From Bacteroidota bacterium (GTDB lineage Bacteria > Bacteroidota > Bacteroidia > Cytophagales > Cyclobacteriaceae), in NCBI GenBank assembly GCA_016866385.1, contig VGMU01000016.1, forward strand, positions 1-46,074: a DNA stretch of 46,074 bases, read 5' to 3'. Position numbers and translations under genes: made by a program. Under the pieces are notes generated by a model. That model did not search any database. It was not told the origin of the DNA and saw only the letters and a list, made by a program, of their open reading frames with translations. Shown in pieces: positions 8,532-17,298 of the stretch (position 1 is the first letter of the stretch; each line of letters starts with the position of its first letter).

Positions 8532-9419
8532 ATGGAAAAACTTAATAAAGCCGACATACCTCAGGAAGCCTTTGACCTCTACGATTACTACTGTCATAAC
8601 AAGATCGATCGCAGGACTTTTGTAGAAAAGCTATCCGTCTATGCTGTAGGTGGCATAACCGTAAGCGCCTTGTTGAGCAGCATGATACCTGATTATCTTC
8701 ACACGCAAACCGTTTCTCCAAGTGACAAGAGGCTTCAAGAATCTAATTACCTCATGTATCTCTCCCCCAAGGGAGGTGGAGAAATCAAGGCCTTATGCTC
8801 TATCCCTGAAGGAAAAGGGAAATTTCCAGGCATTGTGGTAGTTCATGAAAACAGGGGGCTTAATCCTTACATAGAAGATGTAGGAAGGCGATGTGCTGTA
8901 GATGGGTTTATTTCTTTAGCCCCAGACGCCCTCACTCCTTTGGGAGGATATCCAGGCAATGACGACGAAGGCCGAGCCATGCAAGCTAAACGTACCCGAG
9001 AAGAAATGTTAGAAGATTTTATTGCTGCCTACGAATACCTTAAAAGCCATCCTCGGTGCAATGGAAAAGTAGGCGTGGTAGGGTTTTGTTTTGGAGGCTG
9101 GATTTCCAACATGATGGCGGTAGGCATCCCTGACTTGAAAGCGGCGGTACCCTTCTATGGAGGGCAACCTGAAGCTGCAGATGTTCCCCAAATTAAAGCC
9201 CCCTTGTTGATCATCTATGCGGCATTGGATGAACGGGTAAATGCGGGTTGGCCTGCCTACGAACAAGCACTAGTAGTAAATGGGAAGACCTATGAAATGG
9301 TGAACTATCCTGGGGTCAATCATGGCTTTCATAACAATACCACTCCACGCTACGATGAAGCTGCCGCAAAAGCAGCTTGGGAAAAAACCATCTCCTTTTT
9401 TAAAAAACATGTAGGTTAA
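8532..9419 (+). CDS. Dienelactone hydrolase family protein with an N-terminal twin-arginine segment
   Basis: The 295-residue alpha/beta hydrolase carries the dienelactone-hydrolase signature: nucleophile Cys186 in GFCFGG, acid Asp233 in ALDERVNAG and His264 in GVNHGFHN, preceded by VVVHENRGLNP. An oxyester or lactone hydrolase activity is likely; the substrate is unknown. Residues 27-28 are paired arginines in DRRTFVEKL, followed by a weakly hydrophobic stretch (YAVGGITVSALLSSMIP), which resembles a Tat signal placed after about 26 extra residues, so export to the periplasm is plausible. It lies between the exported hypothetical and the broken MgtC gene, all in one direction. Confidence 0.88.
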   Translation: MEKLNKADIPQEAFDLYDYYCHNKIDRRTFVEKLSVYAVGGITVSALLSSMIPDYLHTQTVSPSDKRLQESNYLMYLSPKGGGEIKALCSIPEGKGKFPGIVVVHENRGLNPYIEDVGRRCAVDGFISLAPDALTPLGGYPGNDDEGRAMQAKRTREEMLEDFIAAYEYLKSHPRCNGKVGVVGFCFGGWISNMMAVGIPDLKAAVPFYGGQPEAADVPQIKAPLLIIYAALDERVNAGWPAYEQALVVNGKTYEMVNYPGVNHGFHNNTTPRYDEAAAKAAWEKTISFFKKHVG

Positions 9420-9480
9420 AGAGTGCCCATTTTTTAAACTCTTCAAGGAAGTTAAAAGAAATCGAACTAGGACTTTCGAC

Positions 9481-9488
9481 TACTTTTG
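9481..9488 (+). promoter_or_regulatory. Predicted promoter -7 element of the MgtC/DUF4010 gene
   Basis: TACTTTTG matches the Bacteroidota TAnnTTTG box exactly and ends 14 bases before the ATG at 9503, the same spacing as seen for lepA. No clear -33 element is visible. It suggests that the broken gene downstream is still transcribed. Confidence 0.45.
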
Positions 9489-9502
9489 GCTGCCCTAGAA
9501 GG

Positions 9503-10819
9503 ATGAAACACCTTATTTTTATGGATAAACTTCTTATCGATACAGGCACCTATTCCCTTTCCTATGGAGATTTTTTGATACGCCTACTACTCAGCCTAGG
9601 GATAGGAAGTATCTTAGGCCTGGAGAGGCAGTATGCTGCCATGAAAGAGGGAGTACAAGGGTATTTTGGTATCCGAACGTTCACCTTTTTTGCCCTTCTC
9701 GGATACCTTTCAGGCTTAGTATATTTTCTGTTTTCTCCTTGGGCCTCCGTGGCAATTTTTTTCGGTACCCTCCTTTTGACTGCGGCAGCTTATTGACAAG
9801 CCTCCCTTCAAGGCGATCGGGGGCTCACTACGGAGCTTTCTGCCCTACTCACCTTTATTCTTGGAAACCTAGCCGCCTACGGGTTGATCACCGTCAGCTT
9901 GGTGATTATGGTGGTAGTGTTGGTTTTTTTGTCTTCAAAATTTCGACTCCGAACCTTCGTAGGCAAAATTACCACCGAAGAACTCTATGCTTTTATCCGC
10001 TTTGTCATCCTCGCGCTTCTCCTGTATCCATTTTTACCAGATACCCCCTTTGGGCCCTATGGCGTGCTCTTCCCCAAAGAAATCGGCACCATCATCCTGC
10101 TGACCTCAGGATTAGGTTTTTTAGGCTATGTCTTGACCAAAACTTTCGGTGGACGCAAGGGGATCTTGCTTACCGGGCTGCTTGGTGGCTTGGTGTCTAG
10201 CACAGCCCTTACTTGGGTTTTTGCTAAAAAAAGTAAAGAAAATCCCTCCCTTTCTTTGCCTTACGCCACCGGGATTTTGGGAGCTTCCAGCATGCTTTAC
10301 CTTAGAGTATTGGTATGGACAGGGATTTTTCAAACCGCCCTCTTCCGACTCCTCTTTTTTCCTGCCTTGCTTTTATTTATGGTAAGTCTACTCCTCTCCT
10401 ACCTAAGCTATAGGAAAGAAAAAATCACCGTTCCAAATCCTGAAGCAGTTCCTTTGAGCAAGCCCTTGGACCTTGGAAGCGCACTCATTTTTGGATTTCT
10501 CTATTCCTGCATCCTGCTGCTGATGAGTTATTCCAATGAATTTCTTGGGGAAAGAGGTGCTTTACTTTCTAGTACCATGGCCGGAGTCACGGATATCGAT
10601 GCGGTGAGTATTTCCGTCGCCAAACTTACCGGAAAAGCTATTTCCCTTCCTTTGGCCACCATGGCTATCCTATTGGCCTGCTTATCCAACACCCTAGTCA
10701 AATGGGGAATTGGAGGCTATTGGGGCAGTTCCAAGCTACGAAGCTACCTGCTTCGCGGGTTTGGAATGAGTTCCCTCGCCTGCCTGTTGATCGTCCTCTA
10801 TTTTCTAGTGACTCGATGA
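9503..10819 (+). pseudogene. MgtC/SapB-DUF4010 membrane protein interrupted by an in-frame TGA
   Basis: From the ATG at 9503 the frame encodes an MgtC/SapB-type N-terminal domain (LLLSLGIGSILGLERQYA near residues 28-45, GIRTFTFFALLGYLSGL) and stops at TGA 9794-9796, codon 98. The same frame continues without a further stop to 10819, encoding LTTELSALLTFILGNLAAYG and then a DUF4010-type membrane domain with about eight helices (GLLGGLVSSTALTWVFAKK, AGVTDIDAVSISVAKLTGKA). The two pieces together match the usual MgtC-DUF4010 architecture of about 420-440 residues, so this is one gene with a nonsense codon, probably former TGG (Trp). The next base is C, a context known to favour UGA readthrough, so some full-length product cannot be excluded. 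No strong internal start serves the second part. Confidence 0.85.
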
Positions 10820-10961
10820 GGTGGGCAGTGAGGTTCCCTGCTGTCTCTAATCCGACTGTCCACTTCTACAGGAAGGGCTAGGGGTATTCCACTTTTTTTA
10901 CTACATTTTCCAAACACTAGGTAAACTACTTGGTGGTATTCACTTTATTAGCTTTAAACTC

Positions 10962-12293
10962 ATGCTTACGCTGCTTGTGATCGGATGTGTACTGGCCTTG
11001 ATCTTAGTAGCCATCATCCGCTACGATATTCATCCTTTTTTAGCCCTTTTTGGAGGAGCGATTGTCTATGGACTAGCGGCGAGGATGGAAACAGATAGTA
11101 TTCTTAAATCCATCACAGAAGGATTTGGAGGAGTGATGGGCAATGTAGGCTTGTTGATTTTATTTGGAGTCATCTTGGGTACCTTCTTAGAAAAAACAGG
11201 TGGAGCCATGGTGATCGCCGAGAAAGTACTCACCTGGGTAGGTGAAAAGTCCATCAACCTCTCCTTGATGCTTAGCGGTTGGCTACTCTCCATACCGGTA
11301 TTCGGAGATAGCACCATTTTGATGATGAACCCCATTGCCAAGTCCTTATCTTCAAAAAGTACGGTCTCTTATGCCGCTACCATCGTTGCGGTATCTTTGG
11401 GAGCCATGGCCAGTCACTCCCTTGTTCCTCCTACTCCTGGGCCTATCGCTGCTGCCGGAATTTTGGGTGCTGATCTGGGCCAAGTGATCCTTTATGGAGG
11501 AATTGTCTCCTTGGTATCACTCTTCCCCTTGCATTTTTTTGTTCAAAAATGGGTTAGTAAAATTCCCTTAAGACCCCTTTCACCTGCTAGCGAGGTCGTG
11601 CCCCAACTTTCAGAAAGGCCTACTTTCTGGATAGCCTTGCTTCCCATTGTGCTGCCTTTGGGATTGATCATCTTGGCTTCCATAGCCAATTACCCTACCC
11701 AACCTTTGGGCGATGGCCCCCTCGCAGAACTAGTAAATTTTCTTGGAAGCCCAGTGATTGCCCTTTTGATTGGAGCCCTACTTTCCTTTTTTCTTCCAAA
11801 AAAATTGGATCGAAAGCTTCTTTCCCCAACGGGATGGATTGGAGAGTCCATCGTCGCTGCGGCCCCGGTCATTATGATTACGGGTGCAGGAGCTGTTTTT
11901 GGGAAAATGCTACAAAATTCTGGGATTGGAGACTTGGTCACCGAAAGTATGAAGGGGGAAAATTGGGGTATATTTCTTCCCTTTTTATTGGCCTTCGGGC
12001 TAAAATTTGCTCAAGGATCGACTACGGTAGCCATGATCACCACGGCCTCCATCGTGGCCCCGCTCTTGGGTCCCCTAGGATTGGATTCAGACCTCATGAA
12101 GGTGTTGACTACAGTGGCCATAGGGGCTGGAGCCTTGGGGATTTCCCATGCCAATGACTCCGCATTTTGGGTAGTCACCCAACTCTCCGGAATGAATACC
12201 AAGCAGGGCAATCTCTCCCACAGTCTCGGAACCTTGATCGCTTCTACGACCTCCATGCTCTTGGTCTATGGTTTGAGTTTGGTGTTGAATTAA
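10962..12293 (+). CDS. GntP family permease (gluconate:H+ symporter type)
   Basis: The 443-residue integral membrane protein has about twelve hydrophobic helices and the conserved GntP features: the N-terminal HPFLALFGGAIVYGL, GGVMGNVGLLILFGVILG, SIPVFGDSTILMMNP, SLVPPTPGPIAAA and, near the end, KFAQGSTTVAMIT and HANDSAFWVVTQLSGM. The family imports gluconate and related sugar acids with protons across the inner membrane. No kinase, dehydratase or regulator for gluconate lies alongside, so the substrate cannot be narrowed; other GntP members carry fructuronate, glycerate or serine. It is separated from the MgtC gene by 142 bases and converges on the helicase gene. Confidence 0.93.
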   Translation: MLTLLVIGCVLALILVAIIRYDIHPFLALFGGAIVYGLAARMETDSILKSITEGFGGVMGNVGLLILFGVILGTFLEKTGGAMVIAEKVLTWVGEKSINLSLMLSGWLLSIPVFGDSTILMMNPIAKSLSSKSTVSYAATIVAVSLGAMASHSLVPPTPGPIAAAGILGADLGQVILYGGIVSLVSLFPLHFFVQKWVSKIPLRPLSPASEVVPQLSERPTFWIALLPIVLPLGLIILASIANYPTQPLGDGPLAELVNFLGSPVIALLIGALLSFFLPKKLDRKLLSPTGWIGESIVAAAPVIMITGAGAVFGKMLQNSGIGDLVTESMKGENWGIFLPFLLAFGLKFAQGSTTVAMITTASIVAPLLGPLGLDSDLMKVLTTVAIGAGALGISHANDSAFWVVTQLSGMNTKQGNLSHSLGTLIASTTSMLLVYGLSLVLN

Positions 12294-12321
12294 AAGGAGG
12301 AGCCTTTCGACCTACCCTTGT

Positions 12322-14247
12322 TTAGAGTAATTCCCACACGCTTCGGTAGGTACCCTTTTCCTCCACGTAACGAATTAAGTGATCAAAAAAGGGATCCTGA
12401 GCCAGGGTACTGCTGTCACCGATCAAGATCAACTTGCGTTTGGCTCGGGTGAGGGCCACGTTCATTCTTCTTTTATCCGATAAAAATCCAATTTCCCCCC
12501 GAGGATTGGAGCGGGTCATGGAAATGAGCAGGAGGTCACGTTCTTGCCCTTGAAACCCATCCACCGTATCTATGGTCAAGCAGTCCGCCAATGACCTTAC
12601 ATTTGGAAAAGCATAGGTTTCAAAAATTAAGTGCCTCAATTGTCTGACTTGAGCTGAATAGGGGGCAATGAGGCCTATAGTTGCCCCTAGTTCTTTACAT
12701 CTGCCCACACCGATCCTAAGGATCACTTCATTAAGGTAACGACAGGCAAGATGGGCTTCTTCTGGGTTGAAGGTGCTCAAGGTCTCTTCTTCTACCTGTT
12801 CGGCATACCCCGACCCAGAGGTGTCTATCCATTCCATCAGGGGCTCCTCCTCGGAGAAGGAATGCGCCTTTGTATTTTCTGCTGCAATCAATTTGCCTTG
12901 ATAAAATTGATCATTCGAGAATCCCATAATCACCTCGGGCATTCGGTATTGCACCTGCAGTAAATAGGCAACATCCGAATGCCTGCGAATGATCTTTTCA
13001 AAAAGGGTGGTGGCCAATCCCTTTCGTGCAGCTTCTTGGGATTTGATGGAAGGGGGCAACTGGCAATGATCTCCTGCAAAAACTACTTTTTTAGCCTTCA
13101 GTAGAGGGATCCATGTAGCAGCCTCAAGTCCTTGGGCCGCTTCATCGATAAAAACTACTTCAAAAATCATTCCTTTCAAATGATGGGAGCTGGCTCCTAC
13201 TAAGGTAGAAGCAAAAACCAATGTCTTTTGAAAAACATCCGCTCGAATATATTCCTCAAGCTGCTCTGCCGCTTCGCGAATACGACTCACCTCCTGGTAC
13301 ATGCGTTTCCGCTGGGCCCGTTCTTCCGGGCCAAAATTTCTTTTGTATTGTTTGGCAAGGTGCAGGTAGGTTTCGGTCTCCTTGCGCAACCTTTTCAAAT
13401 CCCTGAAGCTATCGTGCATGGCAATCTTGGCATCCAAGGTCTGATTTAGTATTTTTTCCTCTACCCGTGCAGGGTGACCTATTCTAAGGGTAGAAATTCC
13501 TCGGTCCACTAATTTTTCAACCAATAAATCTACCGCCATATTGCTGGGTGCACAGACCAAAACACGTTGCTGGGAGGCTAATGCCCCTTCGATGGCAGCA
13601 ATCAGGGTGGTGGTTTTTCCTGTACCTGGGGGACCATGAACTACGGCTACATCCCTAGCGGATGCTATCTTTGCACAAGCTTCCTGCTGTGAAAAATTCA
13701 ATTCTGTCCAGGGAATGTATCGAGATTCTTTCCAACTCGGACGCTGTTGCCCACACAATATATTTCTCAAACGTAGGAGCTGTGGCGTCTCCGCGGCAAT
13801 CACCTTTTTGAGTGCTAATTCCATCTCTCGGTAACTGGCCTCGTCAAACAATAAATCTACCCCAAGCTTCCCTGCCTCCATCCAATCGGGCACTTCATCG
13901 ATGGGGAGGGTAACTACCAAGCTCTCTTTTTTGGCTTGGTTGACTACTCCATGAATCCGAAAAGCTGTCCCTTGAAATCCCTCTTGGGTAGAAAAAAAAG
14001 AAACCGACTTACCCGAAGAAAATGCCGAAGGATAATCGGTATCCGTGCGTTCTACTTCGATGAGCAATCTCTCCCCCATCCCAATCTTGGTCTTTTTGAT
14101 CAAAATGGGATGCCAAGTGATCCCTTCTTTCTTTTTACCGGAGAGGGTAGCATGCAAAAATTTCCTTTTGTAGAGCGCTAGATCTTCTTGCCACTCAAGC
14201 TTGAGCAACTGAAGACCTTGTTTGAGTTCTTCGAGGAAATGATCCAT
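12322..14247 (-). CDS. Superfamily 1B DNA/RNA helicase (IGHMBP2/SMUBP-2-like)
   Basis: Starting at the ATG at 14247 the product is 641 residues. An N-terminal beta-barrel-like region precedes the helicase core: Q motif NFSQQEA near 184, Walker A GPPGTGKTTT at 205-214, Walker B DEAA at 368-371, GDHCQLPPSI, QYRMPEVIM, TVDGFQGQERD and NVALTRAKRKLILIGD. These are the SF1B Upf1-like motifs, and length and arrangement fit the bacterial IGHMBP2-type helicases, ATP-dependent 5'-3' translocases on DNA or RNA whose cellular role in Bacteroidota is undefined. The frame is open for 93 more codons upstream but those overlap the divergent AcpH-like gene and do not resemble the family, so I reject that extension. 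The divergent spacer is 66 bases. Confidence 0.9.
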   Translation of the reverse strand: MDHFLEELKQGLQLLKLEWQEDLALYKRKFLHATLSGKKKEGITWHPILIKKTKIGMGERLLIEVERTDTDYPSAFSSGKSVSFFSTQEGFQGTAFRIHGVVNQAKKESLVVTLPIDEVPDWMEAGKLGVDLLFDEASYREMELALKKVIAAETPQLLRLRNILCGQQRPSWKESRYIPWTELNFSQQEACAKIASARDVAVVHGPPGTGKTTTLIAAIEGALASQQRVLVCAPSNMAVDLLVEKLVDRGISTLRIGHPARVEEKILNQTLDAKIAMHDSFRDLKRLRKETETYLHLAKQYKRNFGPEERAQRKRMYQEVSRIREAAEQLEEYIRADVFQKTLVFASTLVGASSHHLKGMIFEVVFIDEAAQGLEAATWIPLLKAKKVVFAGDHCQLPPSIKSQEAARKGLATTLFEKIIRRHSDVAYLLQVQYRMPEVIMGFSNDQFYQGKLIAAENTKAHSFSEEEPLMEWIDTSGSGYAEQVEEETLSTFNPEEAHLACRYLNEVILRIGVGRCKELGATIGLIAPYSAQVRQLRHLIFETYAFPNVRSLADCLTIDTVDGFQGQERDLLLISMTRSNPRGEIGFLSDKRRMNVALTRAKRKLILIGDSSTLAQDPFFDHLIRYVEEKGTYRSVWELL

Positions 14248-14313
14248 GATTTGTTGTACTTTAGGGTACAAACTACGGAAACGTTTTTGGGTTTTCCCTT
14301 TCTTTATTCTTTT

Positions 14314-14919
14314 ATGAATTTTCTTGCACATGCCTATTTGTCTTTTGGAGAAGAAGAAGTGTTGATTGGCAATTTTATAGGGGATTTCGTAAAAGGGAGA
14401 GAAATGAAACATTTTCCATTTCTGGTTCAGGCAGGCATTACCTTGCATAGACAGATCGATACCTATACCGATCGTCATCCCTTGGTCAAGGAAGTACAAC
14501 TTCACTTGAGACCTAAGCATAGTCATTATTCCCGCGTGATCAGCGATATCTTTTTTGATTATTTTCTGGCAAAAAATTGGAGCAAGTACTCCTCCCTAGA
14601 CTTGAAGGACTTTAGCCAACAAACATACGGCCTATTAACACAGTCCACATTGCCCTTTCCCGACTCTTTTCAAAGAATGCTGTATTGGATGAAACATCAA
14701 GATTGGCTATATGCCTACCAAACTCACGCAGGCATTCAGCAGGCTTTGGAGGGGCTTAGTAGAAGGGCAAGGTTTGATTCCAAAATGGATCAGGCTACGG
14801 AACTTTTGCAGAAAAAAGAGGGAGAATTTGAGCAGATTTTTTTAGAATTTTTCAAGGATTTGGAGACTTTTGCTCAACAAACCCTCTCACAACTTTTAAT
14901 CCAAGATGATTGTACTTAA
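14314..14919 (+). CDS. Acyl carrier protein phosphodiesterase (AcpH-like)
   Basis: The ATG at 14314 gives a 201-residue protein beginning MNFLAHAYLSFGEEEVLIGN and continuing with GDFVKG, GITLHRQIDTYTDRHP, SHYSRVISDIFFDYFLAKNW. The early N-F-L-A-H-x-x-L start, the G-N-F-x-G-D-F motif and H-R-x-I-D-x-x-T-D are signatures of the AcpH family (HD-like fold), which hydrolyses the phosphopantetheine arm from holo-ACP in the cytoplasm. An in-frame extension to 14188 lacks the family start and overlaps the helicase gene, so it was not used. It overlaps the following membrane protein by 14 bases, so the two are probably co-transcribed and translationally coupled. Confidence 0.85.
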   Translation: MNFLAHAYLSFGEEEVLIGNFIGDFVKGREMKHFPFLVQAGITLHRQIDTYTDRHPLVKEVQLHLRPKHSHYSRVISDIFFDYFLAKNWSKYSSLDLKDFSQQTYGLLTQSTLPFPDSFQRMLYWMKHQDWLYAYQTHAGIQQALEGLSRRARFDSKMDQATELLQKKEGEFEQIFLEFFKDLETFAQQTLSQLLIQDDCT

Positions 14920-15364
14920 ACCCAAACTTTCCACTTACCTCTCTCTTGGACTAGTAGTGCTCATCTTGGTTCTTGGATTGGGCTTAATTTTAAGAGATTT
15001 TACTTACACCAGAAGTTTCGGCCTTTGGTTTTATTTACTTGCTACTTCCCTACTCACCTTGGTTTTGGTCATGTTGTTAGTCAAAATGATGGCAGGATGG
15101 AGATTTATTTTTGCTGGCAAGGAGCATATCGTCATCAAACTTCCCCTCAGAGGAAATACCAAAACCTACAGGGTAGATCAAATTTTAGCTTGGGAGGAGG
15201 AGACTGTCCTTGCCAATAAGCGAGAATTTAAGCAAGTAACCCTGGTATTTCAGGACCACCTGTCCATCACCGCCTCCAACCACGAGCACCAGGCCTATGC
15301 TGAGTTTATCGCCTACCTCCAAAAAAAGGCAGGAAAGCAAGCCGTGAAAAAGAAAAAATCTTGA
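14906..15364 (+). CDS. Small membrane protein with a PH-like cytoplasmic domain
   Basis: The product is 152 residues with two hydrophobic helices near residues 12-28 and 40-60 (LSLGLVVLILVLGLGLIL; FYLLATSLLTLVLVMLLV), then a polar domain (FAGKEHIVIKLPLRGNTKTY, VDQILAWEEE, VTLVFQDHLSITASNHEH) and a lysine-rich tail KQAVKKKKS. Two N-terminal helices followed by a compact beta-rich domain resemble bacterial PH-like (YdbT/DUF304-type) membrane proteins; this is a topology-based guess. It overlaps the AcpH-like gene by 14 bases. It ends just before the second repeat island. Confidence 0.7.
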   Translation: MIVLKPKLSTYLSLGLVVLILVLGLGLILRDFTYTRSFGLWFYLLATSLLTLVLVMLLVKMMAGWRFIFAGKEHIVIKLPLRGNTKTYRVDQILAWEEETVLANKREFKQVTLVFQDHLSITASNHEHQAYAEFIAYLQKKAGKQAVKKKKS

Positions 15365-15430
15365 GTCAATTTTTGATTATCCGCAACCCAGGTAAAGGCT
15401 GAAAAGGACTGGAAATCAATGTGGATAATT

Positions 15431-15617
15431 GTACAATGTACCAGGTACCAAGTAGTGATTCGGGGTAGAGCAGAATTCTAACTACAACAATCCACAACTT
15501 GATACTTGATACTTTTTTTAAACATCGAATATCGAACGCTGATGGATAAATGAAGAAAACAAGAAGAATGCTTGAAGTAACAACAATGGGTTGTGGACAG
15601 TCAACCGTCAACTGTTA
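15431..15617. repeat. Island of degenerate 7-bp-period repeats downstream of guaA
   Basis: Four separate runs in this noncoding stretch show a 7-bp period with different words. They are GTACAAT, GTACCAG, GTACCAA, GTAGTGA at 15431-15458; ACTTGAT, ACTTGAT, ACTTTTT at 15497-15517; ATCGAAT, ATCGAAC at 15524-15537; and ACAGTCA, ACCGTCA, ACTGTTA at 15597-15617. The bases between are AT-rich with no gene. The same periodicity is present at 236-283. The pattern is seen directly; origin and role are unknown. Confidence 0.65.
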
Positions 15618-15624
15618 GCAAAAC

Positions 15625-17154
15625 TTACTCCCACTCAATGGTGGCAGGGGGTTTAGAAGAAATATCATACACTACCCTATTTACCCCTTTTACTCGATTG
15701 ATGATATCATTGGACATTTTGGCTAAAAAATCATAAGGCAAATGAATCCAATCGGCTGTCATGCCATCCACCGAACCTACGGCGCGCAGGGCAACTACCC
15801 GCTCGTAGGTCCGCTCATCTCCCATCACTCCCACGGATTGAATGGGCAGTAAGATAGCTCCAGCCTGCCATACCTTATCGTAAAGACCATGGCTTTTCAA
15901 GCCTTGAATAAAAATGGCATCTACTTCCTGGAGTGTATGGACTTTTTCTTCGGTAATGTCTCCTAAAATTCGAATGGCCAATCCTGGACCAGGAAATGGA
16001 TGCCTACCGATGATGCTTTCAGGAAGATGAAGTGCTCTGCCAACTTCCCTGACCTCGTCTTTGAAGAGGGTATTTAGAGGCTCCACTACGGATAATTTCA
16101 TAAAATCAGGCAATCCCCCCACATTGTGGTGAGACTTGATGGTAGCCGAGGGGCCCTTGACAGATACCGACTCGATGACATCAGGATAGATTGTTCCTTG
16201 TCCAAGCCATTTGACCCCCTCTATTTTATGGGCCTCGTCGTCAAAAACTTCGATAAACACCCTTCCAATGGCTTTTCTTTTGGCTTCAGGATCGGTAAGT
16301 CCTGCTAGCGCCTTATAAAATCTTTGTTTTGCATCCACCCCAATGACATTCAAGCCCAGGTGCTTGTAGGATTCCAAGACTTCTTCAAATTCGTTTTTTC
16401 TTAACAAGCCATTATCAACAAACACGCAGGTAAGTTGATCTCCAATAGCCCTATGAATCAAGGTAGCTGCCACGGAGGAATCCACTCCTCCCGACAGTCC
16501 CATGACTACTTTTTCAGACCCAATTTTGCTTTTCAAAACGGCAACGGAAGTATCGATAAAGGTATCTGAGGTCCAATCTTGCTTACAGCCACAAATACCT
16601 ACTACAAAGTTGCGAAGCAAATTTTTTCCTTCTAGGGAGTGTGTTACTTCCGGGTGAAATTGAATTCCGTAGGTATCTTCCTTCTGAATCTTAAATGCAG
16701 CCACCCGAACAGACGCTGTGCTTGCAATAACCTCAAAACCTTGGGGTACTTCTTTGATGGTGTCTCCATGAGACATCCAGACCTGGGAACCGTGCGTCAT
16801 TTCGCAAAGCAGGTTTTGATGCAAATCCATCTGATCTAGGTTGGCTCTCCCGTATTCTCGTATAGTAGAAGGCAATACTTCTCCCCCATACTTGCTGGCT
16901 AAAAGTTGTGCTCCATAACAAACCCCCAATAGAGGTAATTTACCTCGAAATTGATCCGTATCCACATCAGGTGCTCCTTCCTCGCGCACCGAACAGGGAG
17001 ATCCTGACAAGATCACACCTTTGATATCGGGATGGAGCGCAGGAACTTTATTGAAGGGATGAATTTCGCAGTAGACATTAAGTTCCCGGACTCTTCGTGC
17101 GATGAGTTGGGTGTACTGCGAACCAAAATCTAGGATAAGGATTTGATCGGCCAT
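15625..17154 (-). CDS. guaA: GMP synthase (glutamine-hydrolysing)
   Basis: The 509-residue enzyme begins [20 protein letters not shown] and contains the class I glutamine amidotransferase domain (Cys79 in GVCYGAQ, then QFHPEVTHS), the ATP pyrophosphatase domain with P-loop GLSGGVDSS and the C-terminal dimerisation domain ending KPPATIEWE. It converts XMP, ATP and glutamine to GMP in purine synthesis in the cytoplasm. I start at the ATG at 17154, the family start, instead of a TTG five codons upstream. A TAnnTTTG promoter box ends only three bases upstream of this ATG, which implies a leaderless or nearly leaderless mRNA. It is downstream of nothing in the same operon. Fully intact. Confidence 0.97.
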   Translation of the reverse strand: MADQILILDFGSQYTQLIARRVRELNVYCEIHPFNKVPALHPDIKGVILSGSPCSVREEGAPDVDTDQFRGKLPLLGVCYGAQLLASKYGGEVLPSTIREYGRANLDQMDLHQNLLCEMTHGSQVWMSHGDTIKEVPQGFEVIASTASVRVAAFKIQKEDTYGIQFHPEVTHSLEGKNLLRNFVVGICGCKQDWTSDTFIDTSVAVLKSKIGSEKVVMGLSGGVDSSVAATLIHRAIGDQLTCVFVDNGLLRKNEFEEVLESYKHLGLNVIGVDAKQRFYKALAGLTDPEAKRKAIGRVFIEVFDDEAHKIEGVKWLGQGTIYPDVIESVSVKGPSATIKSHHNVGGLPDFMKLSVVEPLNTLFKDEVREVGRALHLPESIIGRHPFPGPGLAIRILGDITEEKVHTLQEVDAIFIQGLKSHGLYDKVWQAGAILLPIQSVGVMGDERTYERVVALRAVGSVDGMTADWIHLPYDFLAKMSNDIINRVKGVNRVVYDISSKPPATIEWE

Positions 17155-17157
17155 GCG

Positions 17158-17165
17158 CAAAGGTA
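17158..17165 (-). promoter_or_regulatory. Predicted guaA promoter -7 element, implying a near-leaderless transcript
   Basis: On the minus strand TACCTTTG matches TAnnTTTG exactly and only CGC separates it from the ATG at 17154. Since transcription normally begins a few bases after this box, the mRNA would start at or next to the start codon. A match this close also argues against the TTG start at 17169. Confidence 0.5.
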
Positions 17166-17298
17166 ACAAGTGCGCCTCGCTTGCTAAAACCTGAAAGGGA
17201 AATTTTAGAAAAAGAGCAAGTAGGATAGCAAAGCAAATTGGGAAATAGACTAGCTACTTGCTCCGAAGAGTAGGGTATAGTAGGAAATCCACAACAAA

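Noticed and set aside
14188..14526. Long in-frame N-terminal extensions of the helicase (to 14526) and of the AcpH-like gene (to 14188).
   Set aside because: The two extensions overlap each other on opposite strands and show no family similarity. The internal ATGs at 14247 and 14314 give the known starts.
15366..15611. An 81-codon minus-strand frame after guaA.
   Set aside because: It is the translation of the 7-bp repeat island and has no protein-like features.
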